Assembly (NCBI RefSeq): GCF_000247695.1
Contig: NW_004624805.1
Span: 2,847,629 to 2,911,628 of the forward strand
Direction: 5' to 3'
Length of the DNA stretch: 64,000 bases
From: Heterocephalus glaber
Lineage: Eukaryota; Chordata; Mammalia; Rodentia; Bathyergidae
Below, piece after piece: positions 1 to 11,765 of the stretch. The notes beneath the pieces were generated by a model that saw only the letters and a program-made list of their open reading frames with translations, searched no databases and had not been told where the DNA came from. How positions within the stretch are numbered: position 1 is the first letter of the stretch; each line of letters begins with the position of its first letter. A program made the position numbers and the translations under genes.

Positions 1-1334
1 CTATATAAAGTGTTCTAAGATTTGAGCAGGGTAGATAAATGTGAAGTCCAACCATCTGGTTTTCATAAGTAGAGAATTAAGTATACATATGTCAGATCCA
101 ACAATCGCCGATGTGATACCTAGCCCCCCAACTCCAAGAAATTCTCTTGCCCACTTCCCTCTCTTCTTTCACAAAAGCACAGGGGCAGCCATGTTGTGTG
201 TGTGTCATGTGACCCAAAGGCAGCCAATCCATGTTCAGTAACTAGGAAGAGGATTGCAAAGAAATTCAGTCCCTATAGATAAGGATGTCAAGGAAGACTG
301 GTCTGATTCTTCTCTTAGAAATTTTGTTTGTTAGAAACAACTCCAAATTTCAATTCTACCTTTCCGGTCTCTACTGCCTGTTAGCCAGAAACTCTTATAG
401 TACTCCTCCCCCTGACCTACTAGCAAAATAAGTCAGACCCCTATACCAGCAGGTCCAGCAATGGTGAATTTCGCTGCAGTTAATGCGCTAGCTTCACTGC
501 AGTCGGACTGTGAGGGCCTAGAGCCAGAGAGTGGAAGCCTTACGCCCCTGGCTCTTATTCCCTCCATCTCTGCAACATCAGATAAGATGCCCAGGTTCAA
601 GGCACACAGAAGAAATGACTGCAGCTGTCCTCCACTGGCATGCACTTAAGAACTGGCTGAGACTCTTCTGTCCTGCATGTCCCTAGTGTCTGTCCCAGGA
701 TAAGAGGCACGGTCCTCCTGGGTGCCATCAAGGTGACGAGCCAGCTGCAGCTCAGACACAGCTAGTTCTGAAGACAACCATGCTACTGATGGCAGCCTTT
801 TAAGGTGGTAGCATAAAGGGGCCTATTGCCATTGGCCAGTCATGCCAGGAGCAGCTCCTCTGATTGACAGCTTCGGATCCAGCGCTTCCCAATTATCCCA
901 AGGATAATTTACTGATCCTGCTGTCAGGTCAGAGCAGTCAGCTTCTTGCTTAAAAGCAGCTGCCTTGGTCCAGTATTCAGCGTTCGGAGCACCCAATTCT
1001 ATGGGCTTCATGGGCTTGGCAGGTGAACTGTCTGCTTTGCACTAAATGGTAGTCCTGTGATGCTACTCTATTTAAAGAAAGAGAGAGAGAGACCTTTCAT
1101 CCTGCCCCATAAGGAGTGCAAAGTGCTCTCTTGATTCAGGTGCTTGCCTGTCTACCATTCCAATCTGTCTCTGCATGTTGCCTGTGGTGACAGTTACAAG
1201 GCAAGGTCCCTGCAGAGAGGCTCTGAGATTTATCAGGTAATAGGCTTCCTGTGAACATGGTGTGCTGGCATGGGGGAGCTACTGCATTTCAGAAGGAAAG
1301 ACAGACTTGTCTTTGGTGACTGAATTAGGATTAG
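1..1334. other. 5' flanking DNA, no gene seen
   Basis: Only short chance reading frames occur here and none resembles a known protein. A short GA-rich run lies near 1075-1092. I see no recognisable RNA gene or promoter. Confidence 0.6.
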
Positions 1335-2040
1335 TACGGAATGCAAATCAAAACCACAATGAGATATCACTTCACACCCGCTAGGGTGGCTGTTTAAAAA
1401 ACAACACACAACAAAATAACAAGTGTTGGCAAGAACGTGGAGCAATTGGAACTCCTGTTCACTGCTGGTGGGAATGTAAAATGGTGCAACTCCTGTGCAA
1501 AAGAGTTTGGGCAGATGATCAAAAAGTTAAACGTAGAATTACCATGTGATTCAGCAATTCCATTTCTGGGTATATACCTAAAAGAACCAGAAGTAGTAAC
1601 TCAAAAGAGATATCTGACATCAGGGTTCACAGAAGCATTGTTGGCAACAGCCAAAAATAGAAATCAACTCATGCCCATCCATATGAGTGGATGCACAAGA
1701 TGGTAGTCTATATAAACAGGGTAGGAGAGAGTTTAGCCTTTTAAAGGAAGGAAATCCTGACACTTGCTACAATATGGATGATTCTTGGAGGTATTATGCT
1801 AATGGAAATAAGTCAGGTACAAAGTGAGAAATATGTTGGTTCCTTTGTATGAGGGACCTAGAATAGATAAATTTACAAGCAGAAAATTAAATAGAGTTTT
1901 GCCAGGGGCTGAGTGGATGAATACAGAGCTTCTGTTTGGGATGACGAAGGTGCTCTAGAAATGGGCACAGGTGAAGGTTGTAAAACACAATGAATGTGCT
2001 TCATGCTAACAAAATGTACCCTCAAATGGTTAAAATGCTA
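1335..2040 (+). repeat. L1 LINE 3'-end fragment, sense
   Basis: The stretch has the wording typical of old mammalian L1 3' regions: a CAAATCAAAACCACAATGAG segment at about 1343, then a GTTGGCAAGAACGTGGAGCA-like block, a 'gctggtgggaatgtaaaatgg' type block, and an AAAATGTACCC-type end. It is 5'-truncated and diverged. A 90-codon open frame inside it has no independent coding value. The exact subfamily was not determined. Confidence 0.8.
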
Positions 2041-2865
2041 AGGAAGGAGGAGGGGCTGGAGAGGAAAGGGATGGAAAGATACATTTCCCTTTCTGAATGT
2101 TTTGCGAAGGGCTTAGGAGGGTCAAGGAAGTAAACCCACTGCTTTGCATCTGGGGTGTGTAAATGTGTTGTTATGTCACAGGAGGGAAAACTAGATATGC
2201 TGGTCCTCTGATTGTGGACAACAGGTTTCAGGCTGCCTGCTGCAGCACTGGGAATGCACTCTGAAATCCCAAATGTCTTCATACATTTTCCCAATCCCAG
2301 CCAGACATGTGCCTGTTTCTCTGCCTGCCCTCCTGGGTAAGTAAGTTCTGTTGGAGACCATGCCTCTTCCTCTCCCCCAGAAATGTTTCAAAGGCCCAGC
2401 CCTGCAGCCTGCCCTGCTAGGTCCCCACAGCCTTCGGTCCTTTGTTTCCTTCTGCCCTCGACAAGCCTGGTGGCTTTGGGCATATGCTGACTTTGATTCC
2501 TGTGAAGCTGAGAATACAGGCTGCCTGTCAGACCCTACTGACTAGCAGTGCCATGCTGCCCAGGATGACACATGTCCCTGCCATTGTCCTAGCCGCACAT
2601 GGCTTTCCCTTGCCAGTGATGCAACAGGAGTAGAAAGGGAGGATTTATCATGCTAGCTCACTGTTTACCCCACGCTGAAAGGGGAGCCCTTTCCCCATCA
2701 CTGCGTGTGACACATAGTCTTGCAGGGCTAAGATTTGAAGCTTCGCTTCTGCTGTGGTTTCTGTATTAGCAAATGCCTGTGCGTTGTGAATAGGTTGCTG
2801 GAATAAAAAGGCTGCTGTTTTCACTCTAGAAAGAAATACAGCACCTGTGTAGTTTCTGTGTGAGT

Positions 2866-3229
2866 TCTGTACTAGTCAGCTCCCCATCACTGTAGTGAAA
2901 TACCTGAGATAATTAACTTGCAAAGAGAAGAGGTTTACTTTGGCTCGTGGTTTTTGAGCTTGTAGCCCATAATCAATTAGCCCCATTGCTTTGGGCCTGT
3001 GATGAGACAGCGCAACGTGGCAGTAATGCGTGGCAGAGCAAAACCGCTCACACTTGATTCCAGAAGGGAAAGGGAGGAAGAGAAAGGGACAGGGATCCCA
3101 CTATCTCATTGAGGTCACGCCCCCGGGACCTAAAGACCTCCCACTGGGCCCCACCCCAGTGTTCCCACAGACTCCAGGCCTTTGACTCATGGGCCCTCAG
3201 GGAACACACGGGATCCAAACCATCACAGG
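2866..3229 (-). repeat. MaLR-type solitary LTR, antisense
   Basis: This non-coding block begins with a CTAGTCAGCTCCCCATCACTG segment followed by 'aaatacctgagata' and 'gaggtttactttggctc', and ends in a GATCCAAACCATCACAGG-like sequence. That is the reverse-strand layout of ERVL-MaLR LTRs. At least five diverged relatives lie in this window (about 24.7, 29.7, 42.5, 48.2 and 59.4 kb, with a sense copy at 8.8 kb). The family name comes from overall resemblance, not a database match. Confidence 0.6.
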
Positions 3230-4050
3230 TACCAGATGCTCAAAAAGGCCTTGTTTGAACCACAAATATAAATTAGAGTGAAAACACACATGCCCCGGGA
3301 AGCATCAGGCTAACTCCACTTGTCATTTCCAGCTATTTGATTTGGAACACGTGACAGTGCTTGGAAATAAGTGTTAAAATATAAGGATACAGCAGTGGCA
3401 ACCGCAGGAAACACAGTTGATGCAGAGCGTGGCAGCTCCTTTGCTTTGTGCCTAAATACTTCTGAGGGACTTCTTCCCCATCTCACAGATACTGGTAAAA
3501 CAGAAACAAACCGCCTTCACCTGCAACACAGCTTCCCCCTCCCTACTCACGCCACTCTTCAGTGTGCTGCTCTGTAATCTGACAGCACGATTCTGACAGG
3601 TGGGCATCTGCTCATGTTGGTGATGGGCATTTCTGATGTGACACTGGCTTCATTCTGTGTGGGAATTTTTAACTGGAATGCATGTCAGTTCCTAGGCTGG
3701 GTTAAGGCCGCAGCTTTGGATCGATATCTAACAGCTGGCACAGATCGTGGGCTCTCAGTCTCCTTAGCCAACCTCTGGCCCACTGAAATGACAAGTATCC
3801 AGAGTCACTGGTCCTGACACGAATATTAAGTCAATTAGGTCATTCTATCAAATTAGGACAAAGCTGTGTCAGTGTGATCTGATGCAGGCTAGTGACAGAG
3901 CATGTTGTTTCTAAAGCCACACCGAAAGCAGCACGTGACCAAGTCTGTTATGAGCTTGTAGACCACAGGCTTCTTCTTTGTGTCCGAGGACAGCATGGTC
4001 ACCTTCCGCCCTCTATAACCAAAGCATGCTTACTCCGTCCAGGGGCCAGG
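3230..4050. other. 5' flank, unannotated
   Basis: No recognisable repeat, RNA or protein-coding gene is seen here. The open frames of 60-70 codons are isolated, lack splice context and match nothing I know. Confidence 0.5.
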
Positions 4051-4055
4051 ACGAC

Positions 4056-4147
4056 AGCTGGGCATAGTGACACTAATCTGGAATCCCTGTGCTCAGGAAG
4101 CTGAGGATCATGAATGTTTGAGGCCACCCTGGGCAAGAACATAGAAA
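4056..4147 (+). repeat. Diverged B1-like SINE
   Basis: An AGCTGGGCATAGTGACACTA start, a CAGGAAGCTGAGGATCATGA middle and a GAGGCCACCCTGGGCAAGA end match the 7SL-derived B1/Alu-like monomer in order. It is clearly diverged and lacks a clean A-tail. Confidence 0.65.
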
Positions 4148-4234
4148 ATATGATGGTTCCTAGAAGTCTGTATAGATTTCTGATTTGTGCAGTCAAAATT
4201 AATAAAACAATTAAGCCCTTTAAAACCTAGTCTG

Positions 4235-4356
4235 GCTGGGCATGGTGGCGCATGCCTGTAATCCAAGCACTCAGGAGCCTGAGTCAGGAGGATGGCTGTG
4301 AGTTCAAGGCCAGCCTGAACTACATAGAGAGATCCTGACACAAAAACCAAACAAAC
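4235..4356 (+). repeat. B1 SINE with target-site duplication
   Basis: This is a well-preserved 7SL-derived B1 monomer: GGGCATGGTGGCGCATGCC box, CTCAGGAGCCTGAGTCAGGA middle, AAGGCCAGCCTGAACTACAT end, then an A-rich tail. It is flanked by a direct repeat AAAACCTAGTCTG at 4222-4234 and 4357-4369, which shows retrotransposition. B1 is a rodent-specific SINE family. Confidence 0.88.
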
Positions 4357-5122
4357 AAAACCTAGTCTGACGTGGGGAATAGAAAGTAAGTATTGCTTCT
4401 ATGAGAAAGCAATCATGGTGGGCACGCAGCTGGTAATGAACGCTACACGGTCTTCTCCACCAGCAGCCTCCCCATCATTACATTGTTATATAAACACCTC
4501 CAGCCTTTCTGGACTCTTCTTCCCCATGGGCATCACTGGCAGCTGGAGGCCAGCACAGCTGCCAGTTCTGCTTCTGGTCTCTGGAAATTGCTGCACTTGT
4601 GCGCCAGGGTGGATGCAGAATTTTGCGCCCAGCACTCCCTCTGCACAGCCCACTGATGCTATGTGCGTGGAGACATTGTCAGCTGAGAGCAAGTGGAAGC
4701 TTGGCCCCAACAGACAGCAGGGCTCTTCTGGATGCTCAGGTTAGAGATTCTGGCCCCGGGTCTGGTTCAAGGTACTTGACCTTGAATTGTAGCTTTCAGT
4801 GAGTTTATAACATAGTCACATTGCTTTCAGCCCAGCCAGTTGCCTGTTTGGAATTGTCCTATTAAATTTGGAGAAAAGGATGAATGGCAGAAAAGTGCTG
4901 TCCTAGCCATGGGCACGATGTTGCTCAGTGTTGTGAGTTTAACATCCTCCGAGTGCCTCAGGCAGGCTCGCTTAGCATCAGAGGGCTATTTTGGCCACAG
5001 CATTTTTGTGAAGATTTCCAAAGCACTTATTTATCCCATTGTTGGACCCAAACTACTTTTCTAAACTCCAAAAGCTGGAGTTTTTACTTCCCTCTTCACA
5101 TGCAAGCATCACACATGGCATA

Positions 5123-5159
5123 AACACACACACACACACACACATACACACACACACAG
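5123..5159. repeat. (CA)n microsatellite
   Basis: An almost uninterrupted CA dinucleotide run with one CATA interruption. Confidence 0.95.
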
Positions 5160-5737
5160 AGCCATATGCTCAGATTAAGTGCTGAGACTTTGCATTTCAC
5201 ATTAACTAAGAATCCTCTTGTTAAAGTCCTCTCTTAGATCTCGTGTTTTCTGAGTTCCCTAGCAGAACGAAGGTAGCACTAAATAACTGGCTTTTAGGAT
5301 ATATTGACTAAATACTTTATGGTATTGCAATAGCTGTGCACATCTCTACTTCTCTACCTTAACCTGAAAATGCACACATTCTTTGTAAAACTATTCTCCT
5401 CTGAGGAAAGAAAGAAGAAAGGAAGAGGGAGAGGGAAGGGAGGAAGAGAACTACAATTATGCTTTCCAATTAAAAGGTTGAGTAGAAAGGTTCTTCCTAA
5501 AATTTGTTCATCATGTTATTTCTCTAACAGTTTTCCTACAAGAAGCAAATAAATATAGTTCACATAGTTCAGATGAAATAGTTTCCTCCCATGGTTTTCA
5601 ACAATTCAGGGAATTGTGCAGATAAATTGTATTTAATCCCCAGAAATGGAAGCTAACTGTCATCTGCATGAGGCCATGTTGGGCCAGGTGCTTTGCATAG
5701 GTCCCATTCGCTTGCACACGATCTTAAAACACAAAGA

Positions 5738-5935
5738 GAGCTAATATTTGTGAAACATTGACTCAGTACTGAATGTTTTCATGCAATATCTTATTTAATC
5801 CTCATAACCAGACAGTTTGTCTTCATATACGAAAACAGGCTCAGGAGACTGAACTGATTTGCCTAACACTCCACAGTAAATGGCAGCATTGAGATCCACC
5901 CACCCCAGTCTGTTTGACTCCAAAGCCTGTATGCT
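5738..5935 (-). repeat. MIR SINE, antisense
   Basis: The order 'gctaatatttgtgaaacattga', 'atcttatttaatcctcataac', 'aggctcaggagactgaactgatttgcc' follows the reverse complement of the ancient mammalian MIR element. It is old and without target duplications. Confidence 0.7.
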
Positions 5936-6116
5936 TCTCCCTCCAGGTATGGTCACCTTCTGACACCAGGAAAGCTGGGAACCCTTTCCTCTGAGTATAT
6001 CCAGCCTCTCAAATGGCCGTGTGCCCTGTGGTTAGTAAGATTTATAGAGCAAGTGGCCAGGTGGCTCGGAGCTCCTGCCAGGGCTAGGTTGTCATTGGGG
6101 TTGGTCATGAGCCTTG

Positions 6117-6225
6117 GCTTTCAAACTTTGGTGCGCTTCGGGATCAGAGAAGTTGTTTAAAACTGCAAATTTCTGGGCTCCACCCTAGGGTTCTAGCCAA
6201 TTGCATCTAAGCATTGCTTTTTTCC
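6117..6225. repeat. MER5-like DNA transposon fragment
   Basis: TCAAACTTTGGTGCGCTTC followed by 'gttgtttaaaactgcaaatttctgggctccaccc' resembles the non-autonomous hAT-Charlie element MER5. It is partial and diverged. Confidence 0.6.
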
Positions 6226-6779
6226 AAAAATAGTTCATGAACTTAGTGATTCATGACTTAATAGATTCAGACGATGTCATTTCTTGTCTTCATAGTTTAT
6301 CTTGTGAATGGCAGGTGTCACCACCCACCTTGCCATTAGGAAACTCGGAATCTGGTGTGGCAAAAGAGATCTTTGTGCATCTGGGTGTGCTGTAGGAAGG
6401 CACACACTGGAATTGAGGTGCTAGAAAAGCCATGTCTAATACAGCAGGGAAGACAAAATAAATTATGTAAGCTGGAAAATAGGAATGTTAAGTAAAGACA
6501 CACAATGAGTAGCAGGGAGTATTGACTGAACTAAAGATGTTGCATAACCTCTCATTTAAATGCTAGGTAAGTGATGACAGTACTAGCTTCAGGTTACCCA
6601 CCTCTTATGAGAAAGAGGAGAACATTCTGTTTTCACAAAGCAATGATGTATTGGTATCTGTGGGAGTCCTTTTATTGTGTTTACATTAGAGTTTAAAATC
6701 TATATGAAGTAATCTTGTTTGTTTTTTTGACTCTTAAATATATGCTTTTCAGCATAATGATTAAGACCTCAACATTGAA

Positions 6780-6873
6780 GGGCTGGGGATGTAGTTCAGT
6801 GCTGGAATGCTTGCCCATCACGTGCAAAGCCCTGAGTTCAGTTCCCAGTGCTGCCAAAATAAATAAATAAAAA
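6780..6873 (+). repeat. ID-type SINE (older subfamily)
   Basis: A GGCTGGGGATGTAGTTCAGT start (pol III A box), a CTGAGTTCAGTTCCC B-box region and an AATAAATAAATAAA tail identify a tRNA-derived ID element. It has drifted from consensus, so it is older than the GGTACC-ended copies in this window. Confidence 0.85.
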
Positions 6874-7144
6874 CCTTGAACTTAGATAGCATCAGATGGC
6901 TGCCATCCACCCTTCCCATCCACAGCTGCTTCAGCACTAGGAGACTATACTGGGTGACCCATTGCTGGGCATCCTCCACTTGCCAGAGCCCTGGTCTTAC
7001 CACAGCTCATTAGGAAAGACAAGAACTGTACAAACAACAACAATAATATTGGAGCAATGCATTGTGAGGTAGTGGCAAAGAATTAGTAACTGGGAAGTGT
7101 TCTACTTTTTTATCAACCTTGGAAAATATAAAATTTATCACAAG

Positions 7145-7249
7145 CCGGGGATTTAGCTCAGTGGTGCCACCACCTGTCTTGCAAGCACAAGGACCCAAGT
7201 TCGATCCCCGGTACCAAAAATAAATAAATAAATAAAATAAAATAGAATA
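7145..7249 (+). repeat. ID-type SINE (GGTACC subfamily)
   Basis: The element starts with CCGGGGATTTAGCTCAGTGG (A box) and has the B box AGTTCGATCCCCGGTACC and an A/T-rich tail. It is flanked by near-identical duplications AAATTTATCACAAG (about 7131-7144) and AAATTCATCACAAG (7250-7263). Confidence 0.92.
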
Positions 7250-7264
7250 AAATTCATCACAAGC

Positions 7265-8394
7265 TTATATTTAGATGCGCCCACTGATACGCAGGTGCTA
7301 TAACAAACAGATGCCTCTGGGCACAAAAAAAGTGTTCCCCAAGAAAGATGTACATTCTGTTTACGAATGGCATGTGTGCTAAGAACAGGGTCTGCTGTGG
7401 AGAGAGGGAAAAGAAGTGGGGTAGATTTCATGACATCTGTGACTAGTTAGTTTAGGTAATCTCCAGGTCTTTGGTCATTTCAGCAGAAGTTTTCGTTCAC
7501 ATTCCAGGCATCCACACTGTAGGGAAGACTGTGAGCTTGTGTAGACCAAGTGTTAATCTATCCATTAGTTTGAGAAAACTAAAGAGCACATGCAGTTCCC
7601 TGCCGACCTCAAGCTCGTGTTCAATGCCTCCTTGCATGAGGCAGTGGCTACAGCTATCCACGCATGGATGGAGGCCCCAGTGACAGTGGTGCAGAAATGT
7701 AGATTCCGCAGGGCCTTATCAGTGGTGATTGGGAAAAATGCACTGAATCGTCAGGGGAGGATGTGTGGAGGATACAGCTAAGGAAACATTGTTGCTGTTC
7801 CCAGAGCTCAGAGACACTAACTAATTGTTCCAGCAAGATAAGACACTGGCTTTGGACTGTCACTGTTATTTCTCAACTATTGCTGATGAAAGCTGCCTTT
7901 CATTTGATTTATTGTTTTCGCTCAGTCATATTTCGTGTCTATTATTTGCCTTTCCGCAAGGTGTAATCATGGTGTTTGGTCTTTCTTGTTTGCACGTTAT
8001 TTTCTTTTAGAAGAATTGGTTTATGTTGGATTAAACAGAGCATGCAAATAGCATGCTTGATGTACATATCACCCAGGTATAGAAAAGGGTCCCAGGCAGA
8101 GGTTTAGGACAGTAAGCCATGCCTAAAGTAGAACCCAGACAAAGCAGAAACGATCTCAGACACACTGAAAGCGAACTAACAAAGAGTTCAAAATCTGGAC
8201 ATTTTCTGAAAGTGCTAGCCATCTTATCTTTATTCTTATTTATATTCTTCAGTCCTCACCTAACTCCTTAGATCCCATTCATGTGGCAAAGACTTATACC
8301 TCAGCCACAGAGTAATGAGTATAGGTGACCAGTTGACTTCAGAGGCATCCAACTGTCCAGTCCAGCGGGTGGCCGTTTCATCTACCTGTTCAAA
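7265..8394. other. 5' flank, unannotated
   Basis: No gene or repeat recognised. Several 60-70 codon open frames overlap on both strands, the pattern expected by chance. Confidence 0.5.
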
Positions 8395-8422
8395 TGGTCG
8401 GTGCTTTTAGAAGCACCGACCA
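8395..8422. other. Perfect 12-bp hairpin with TTAG loop
   Basis: TGGTCGGTGCTT (8395-8406) is followed by TTAG and then its exact reverse complement AAGCACCGACCA (8411-8422). Each arm holds one CpG. No repeat family I recognise accounts for it. Confidence 0.9.
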
Positions 8423-8499
8423 AGCTAGGTTGCGGTAGACAATGGGACTGACTGGGGCCTGGATCTTAATACAGGAGGTTTCCAAATTTGTTTCTTCAT

Positions 8500-8565
8500 T
8501 TGTTGTTGTTGCTGGGAATTGAACCCAGGGCCTGGAATATGCTAAGTACCGCTCTAGTGTTGGGT
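8500..8565 (-). repeat. Truncated ID-type SINE, antisense
   Basis: GCTGGGAATTGAACCCAGGG followed by 'cctggaatatgctaa' is the reverse complement of the ID B-box half. The A-box half is degraded. Confidence 0.65.
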
Positions 8566-8801
8566 TGACTCAGCGCAGGGAGAGCAGAAAAGAAGGGGGT
8601 ACAGTTTGGGCTCTCAGAATAAACAACTTTGCCTGTTAGTTTGGTGCTGTGACCACTGGAAACCAAACAGACAAACACAGAACCTAAGAAAACACGTGGA
8701 TGAGCAGGGCCTCCCACTAGCACTCAGAATCTAGTAGCTGAAGCAAGAATGTAGACTGATAAGGCAGATCCAGGTGTATATGCTGAGTGCTGTATTACCA
8801 G

Positions 8802-9177
8802 TGTGTTGTGGCTTGGATCTTACACGCCCCCAGAGGCTCTCCTGTTACAGCCTTGGCCCCAGCCGAGGTGGGAGGTGGTGGAACCTTTGGGAGGTGGGGC
8901 CTACTGGGAGGAAGTGAGGTCACTGGGGGGCGTGGCCTTGGAGGGGCTATGGCGACCTTGGTATCTCTGCTCTCTTCTTTTGCTTCCCAGCTGCCATAAA
9001 GTGAGCCACTTTGGTCCCCCGTGTACTCCCTACAATGATGCTCTGCCTTACAGAAGCAACACAGCTCACCTGGCATGCACAGAACCTCTGAGAACACAGG
9101 CCAGAACAAATATTTCCTTTTCATGAGCCGACTACCTCAGGTGTTTTGCCACAGTGACAGAGAGCTAAATTTACACA
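8802..9177 (+). repeat. MaLR-type solitary LTR, sense
   Basis: The block runs from TGTGTTGTGG to TTACACA (TG...CA ends). It contains GGTGGAACCTTTGGGAGGTG, GGGGCCTACTGGGAGGAAGT and a TACCTCAGGTGTTTTGCCAC end, the sense layout of ERVL-MaLR LTRs. It is non-coding; open frames of about 108 codons on both strands are incidental. Confidence 0.65.
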
Positions 9178-9600
9178 AAAGGCGATAGAAGTTTTAGATA
9201 GGCAGACAATAATGGGATGGAAAGTTTTCTTTAATGGGAGATTTACATCTACTCAACACCTAGCTGAATAACTACTTGGAATCACCCAACCCTGTTAATA
9301 AATTCTATTAACACTAAAAAATTAATTAATAAATTCTGCCCCTATGGTCATGGAAGGACACCAATCAAGGCCAAGCCGACCATCTGACCCATAGGGAAGA
9401 AACAAAGAGCCGTTCCACCACGCTCTCCTTCCTCCATGTCACCTTTGTGCTGTCAGCCACCGATGAATGAGTGTAAGGCCGTTCAATCATTCTTTCCCCA
9501 AAGGAAGCATTCTTTTTGCAAGTAATGTTGGTAACCAGCTTGGTTCATGCTGTTCACTTTTTGTGGTGTTGTTTGTTTCATTTCAGTAGGTTTGTTTCTT
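9178..9600. other. 5' flank, unannotated
   Basis: AT-rich DNA with no recognised gene or repeat. Confidence 0.45.
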
Positions 9601-9674
9601 CAGTGCTGGCGATGGAACTGGGGCCTTGCATATGCTAGGCTAGTGCTCTCCCGCTGAGCCATAGTCCCAGCCCT
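9601..9674 (-). repeat. ID-type SINE, antisense (old)
   Basis: CAGTGCTGGCGATGGAACTG followed by 'gggccttgcatatgctaggctagtgctctcccgctgagcc' is the reverse complement of the classical ID core. It is diverged and without a clear tail. Confidence 0.8.
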
Positions 9675-10404
9675 GTTGTTCACATATTTTCTCTTTCAAA
9701 AATAAAGTACACAGGATTAAGAGATTAGCTGGCTTACTTTTGGCTGATTCTTTGTTAGCTGGTGTGTGATGGGGGAGAGGTAGTCAAGGGCATTCGTGTC
9801 TGGACCCTTCCAGTGCCGGCTGTATCTCTGTCTGCAGGCTCAGATCTCAGCCAGGCACTGCACTGCCTGGACACATCACTGCTTGAGGGTTTTCCTTAGA
9901 ATCTGGCAGAGTTATATAGACTGCAGGGTGGGGAATGCTGGACTGCCCTCTCCACCATGATAACAGCTGGTTTTGGTGATGGTCAGCAGTGAGCGGGTCC
10001 GCGAGGAAGACAAACAAGCTGTTTCCCATTAGTGCATAAACCTATGTGGGGAATGCTGACACAGAGCTCATAAGACCCGATAACTGAAAATGATTTTTCT
10101 TATGCAATAACCATGCAGATTCAAGCTCCTTAATCTGAAGGTATACGACTGAAAAATGTTTTATCTTTTTTTTTCAGACCCCAGGGTTGTAAATTTTGTC
10201 TCAGTTAATGTCCAGGTTTCCCAGACAGTAGTTACTGAGCCTCAGGGTCACTTGACTCATGAGGACCTTGCTGTGTTGGTCTTTATTTTCACAGTGGTGT
10301 CGGTGACTGCTGTGTTTGGAGTGGGTAGTGTGTACTACTCCAGTTACACTGGGGCACACGTTATTTCCATTTCTTATGCTGAATGCTTTTGCCTCTCAGA
10401 CTTC

Positions 10405-10560
10405 ACTGTGTTTAGGAATCATCTAGACATTTACTTAAAATACAGATTCTGGAATCTCACCCACAGAAAGTGGAAATACTGATCAAATCTATTAATGAAG
10501 AGGCGCAAGGGTCTAATAGTCAAATCCCCTCAGCAATCCTGAAATAGTTGCTTCACAGAG
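10405..10560. repeat. MER5-like fragment
   Basis: 'cacagattctggaatctcaccc'-type wording, followed by 'tctaatagtcaaatcccctcagc', resembles MER5/hAT-Charlie debris. Partial match only. Confidence 0.4.
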
Positions 10561-11683
10561 TATATTTGGGGAATGATTTTTAGTTCATGGTTAAAAAGAA
10601 TTACACAGTGTGGCCGCCAAGTTAATATAAAGCATGGAAATATCCCCAAACAAGTTTTACTAGCACTTTCAGTCTTTTCAAGTTTTTGTACAACTATTGT
10701 TGTTTGCTTTCTAGAACAAGTGAACAAGAGAGATTTCAAGGACCTTATCAAGAACATTATCTTTTTAAAAAAAATATGAGAACTAGTATTGTTTTTACAA
10801 ACCAAGGGGAAAATATCAAGGAATATTTAACTCAGCTAAAGGAAACTTTACAGCATCACAGAGGGGCCCTAAAAGAAAGAGAGCAGAGGTTGTTCTAGGC
10901 CCTTGGAAAAGCAGTGCATTAAAGAAACAAAGCTTTTTGTTTTTTTTTAAAAAATTGTTTCCTTAAGCAGGCTCTTGAGCATTTTCCCTCTGGTCATCCA
11001 ACATCTGCCCCGATGACTCAATAATCCAAGTTCTTTCCTGAATCTGTGAAATCCTTTCTCCAGGACTCAGAGGAGGGTGGGGACATGGGGCATCCAGAGC
11101 ACATGTTCACAGAGTGTGCTAGATTTCCAATACCACTGTGCTCACAGTTGTTTGCAATCAGATTTTATGCTTCATGGTATATAATGATAGGTATTTTTTT
11201 CCTGAGTTCAAATCTTCCAACACCAAATAAGTGGGACAAAGGGATTGAAGTTGCAGGAATGTGGAGGGTGACTGAGAGTCGAGGTGGTGAGGAGAAGCAA
11301 TGTGAAGCCTCTCATAGTCAAATGAAAATGTACACAGGTGTTTTCTGAGGTACGAGGACCCAATATATGAAGAAATGTCTTATGTTCTAAAAACATAACT
11401 GTAAACACATGTGTATGCATCTATAGACAGACATACATAAAACACATAGATCGAATGTGTGGGTAGATACACCTCTCTTCCCTGTCTGCTGCCACCACCC
11501 ACCTCTACACACTGGTGCCAGTGTGGAAATTGGCCGATGGATCTTCTCACTATCTCTCCACTTCAGTTGTCACCATACACTTAGAACCCAGATAATCACC
11601 CACTCATCCTCAGCATCTTTTCAACTGTACCCCCCTTCCTCTTCATAGCTCCATTTCCAGATCTTCAGAAAAACCCTCCACAA
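10561..11683. other. 5' flank, unannotated
   Basis: No supported gene. Poly-T and poly-A runs near 10763 and 10940 are compatible with decayed retroelement tails, but no element body was identified. Confidence 0.4.
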
Positions 11684-11765
11684 GGGCCGGGGGTTTAGCT
11701 TCGTGGTTTCGCTGCCTGCTGCGCAAGCGCAAGGACCCCAGTTCGATCCCTGGTACCAAAAAAAA
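11684..11765 (+). repeat. ID-type SINE (GGTACC subfamily)
   Basis: GGGCCGGGGGTTTAGCTTCG start, CGCAAGCGCAAGGACC middle, TTCGATCCCTGGTACC end and an A8 tail. Flanking duplications (TCAGAAAAACCCTCC upstream and CTCAGAAAAACCCCCC downstream) support a fairly recent insertion. Confidence 0.92.

Noticed and set aside
7145..7216. ID element cores look like tRNA genes (A and B boxes, CCGGTACC end)
   Set aside because: A-rich tails, target duplications and multiple dispersed copies mark them as SINEs, not functional tRNA genes.
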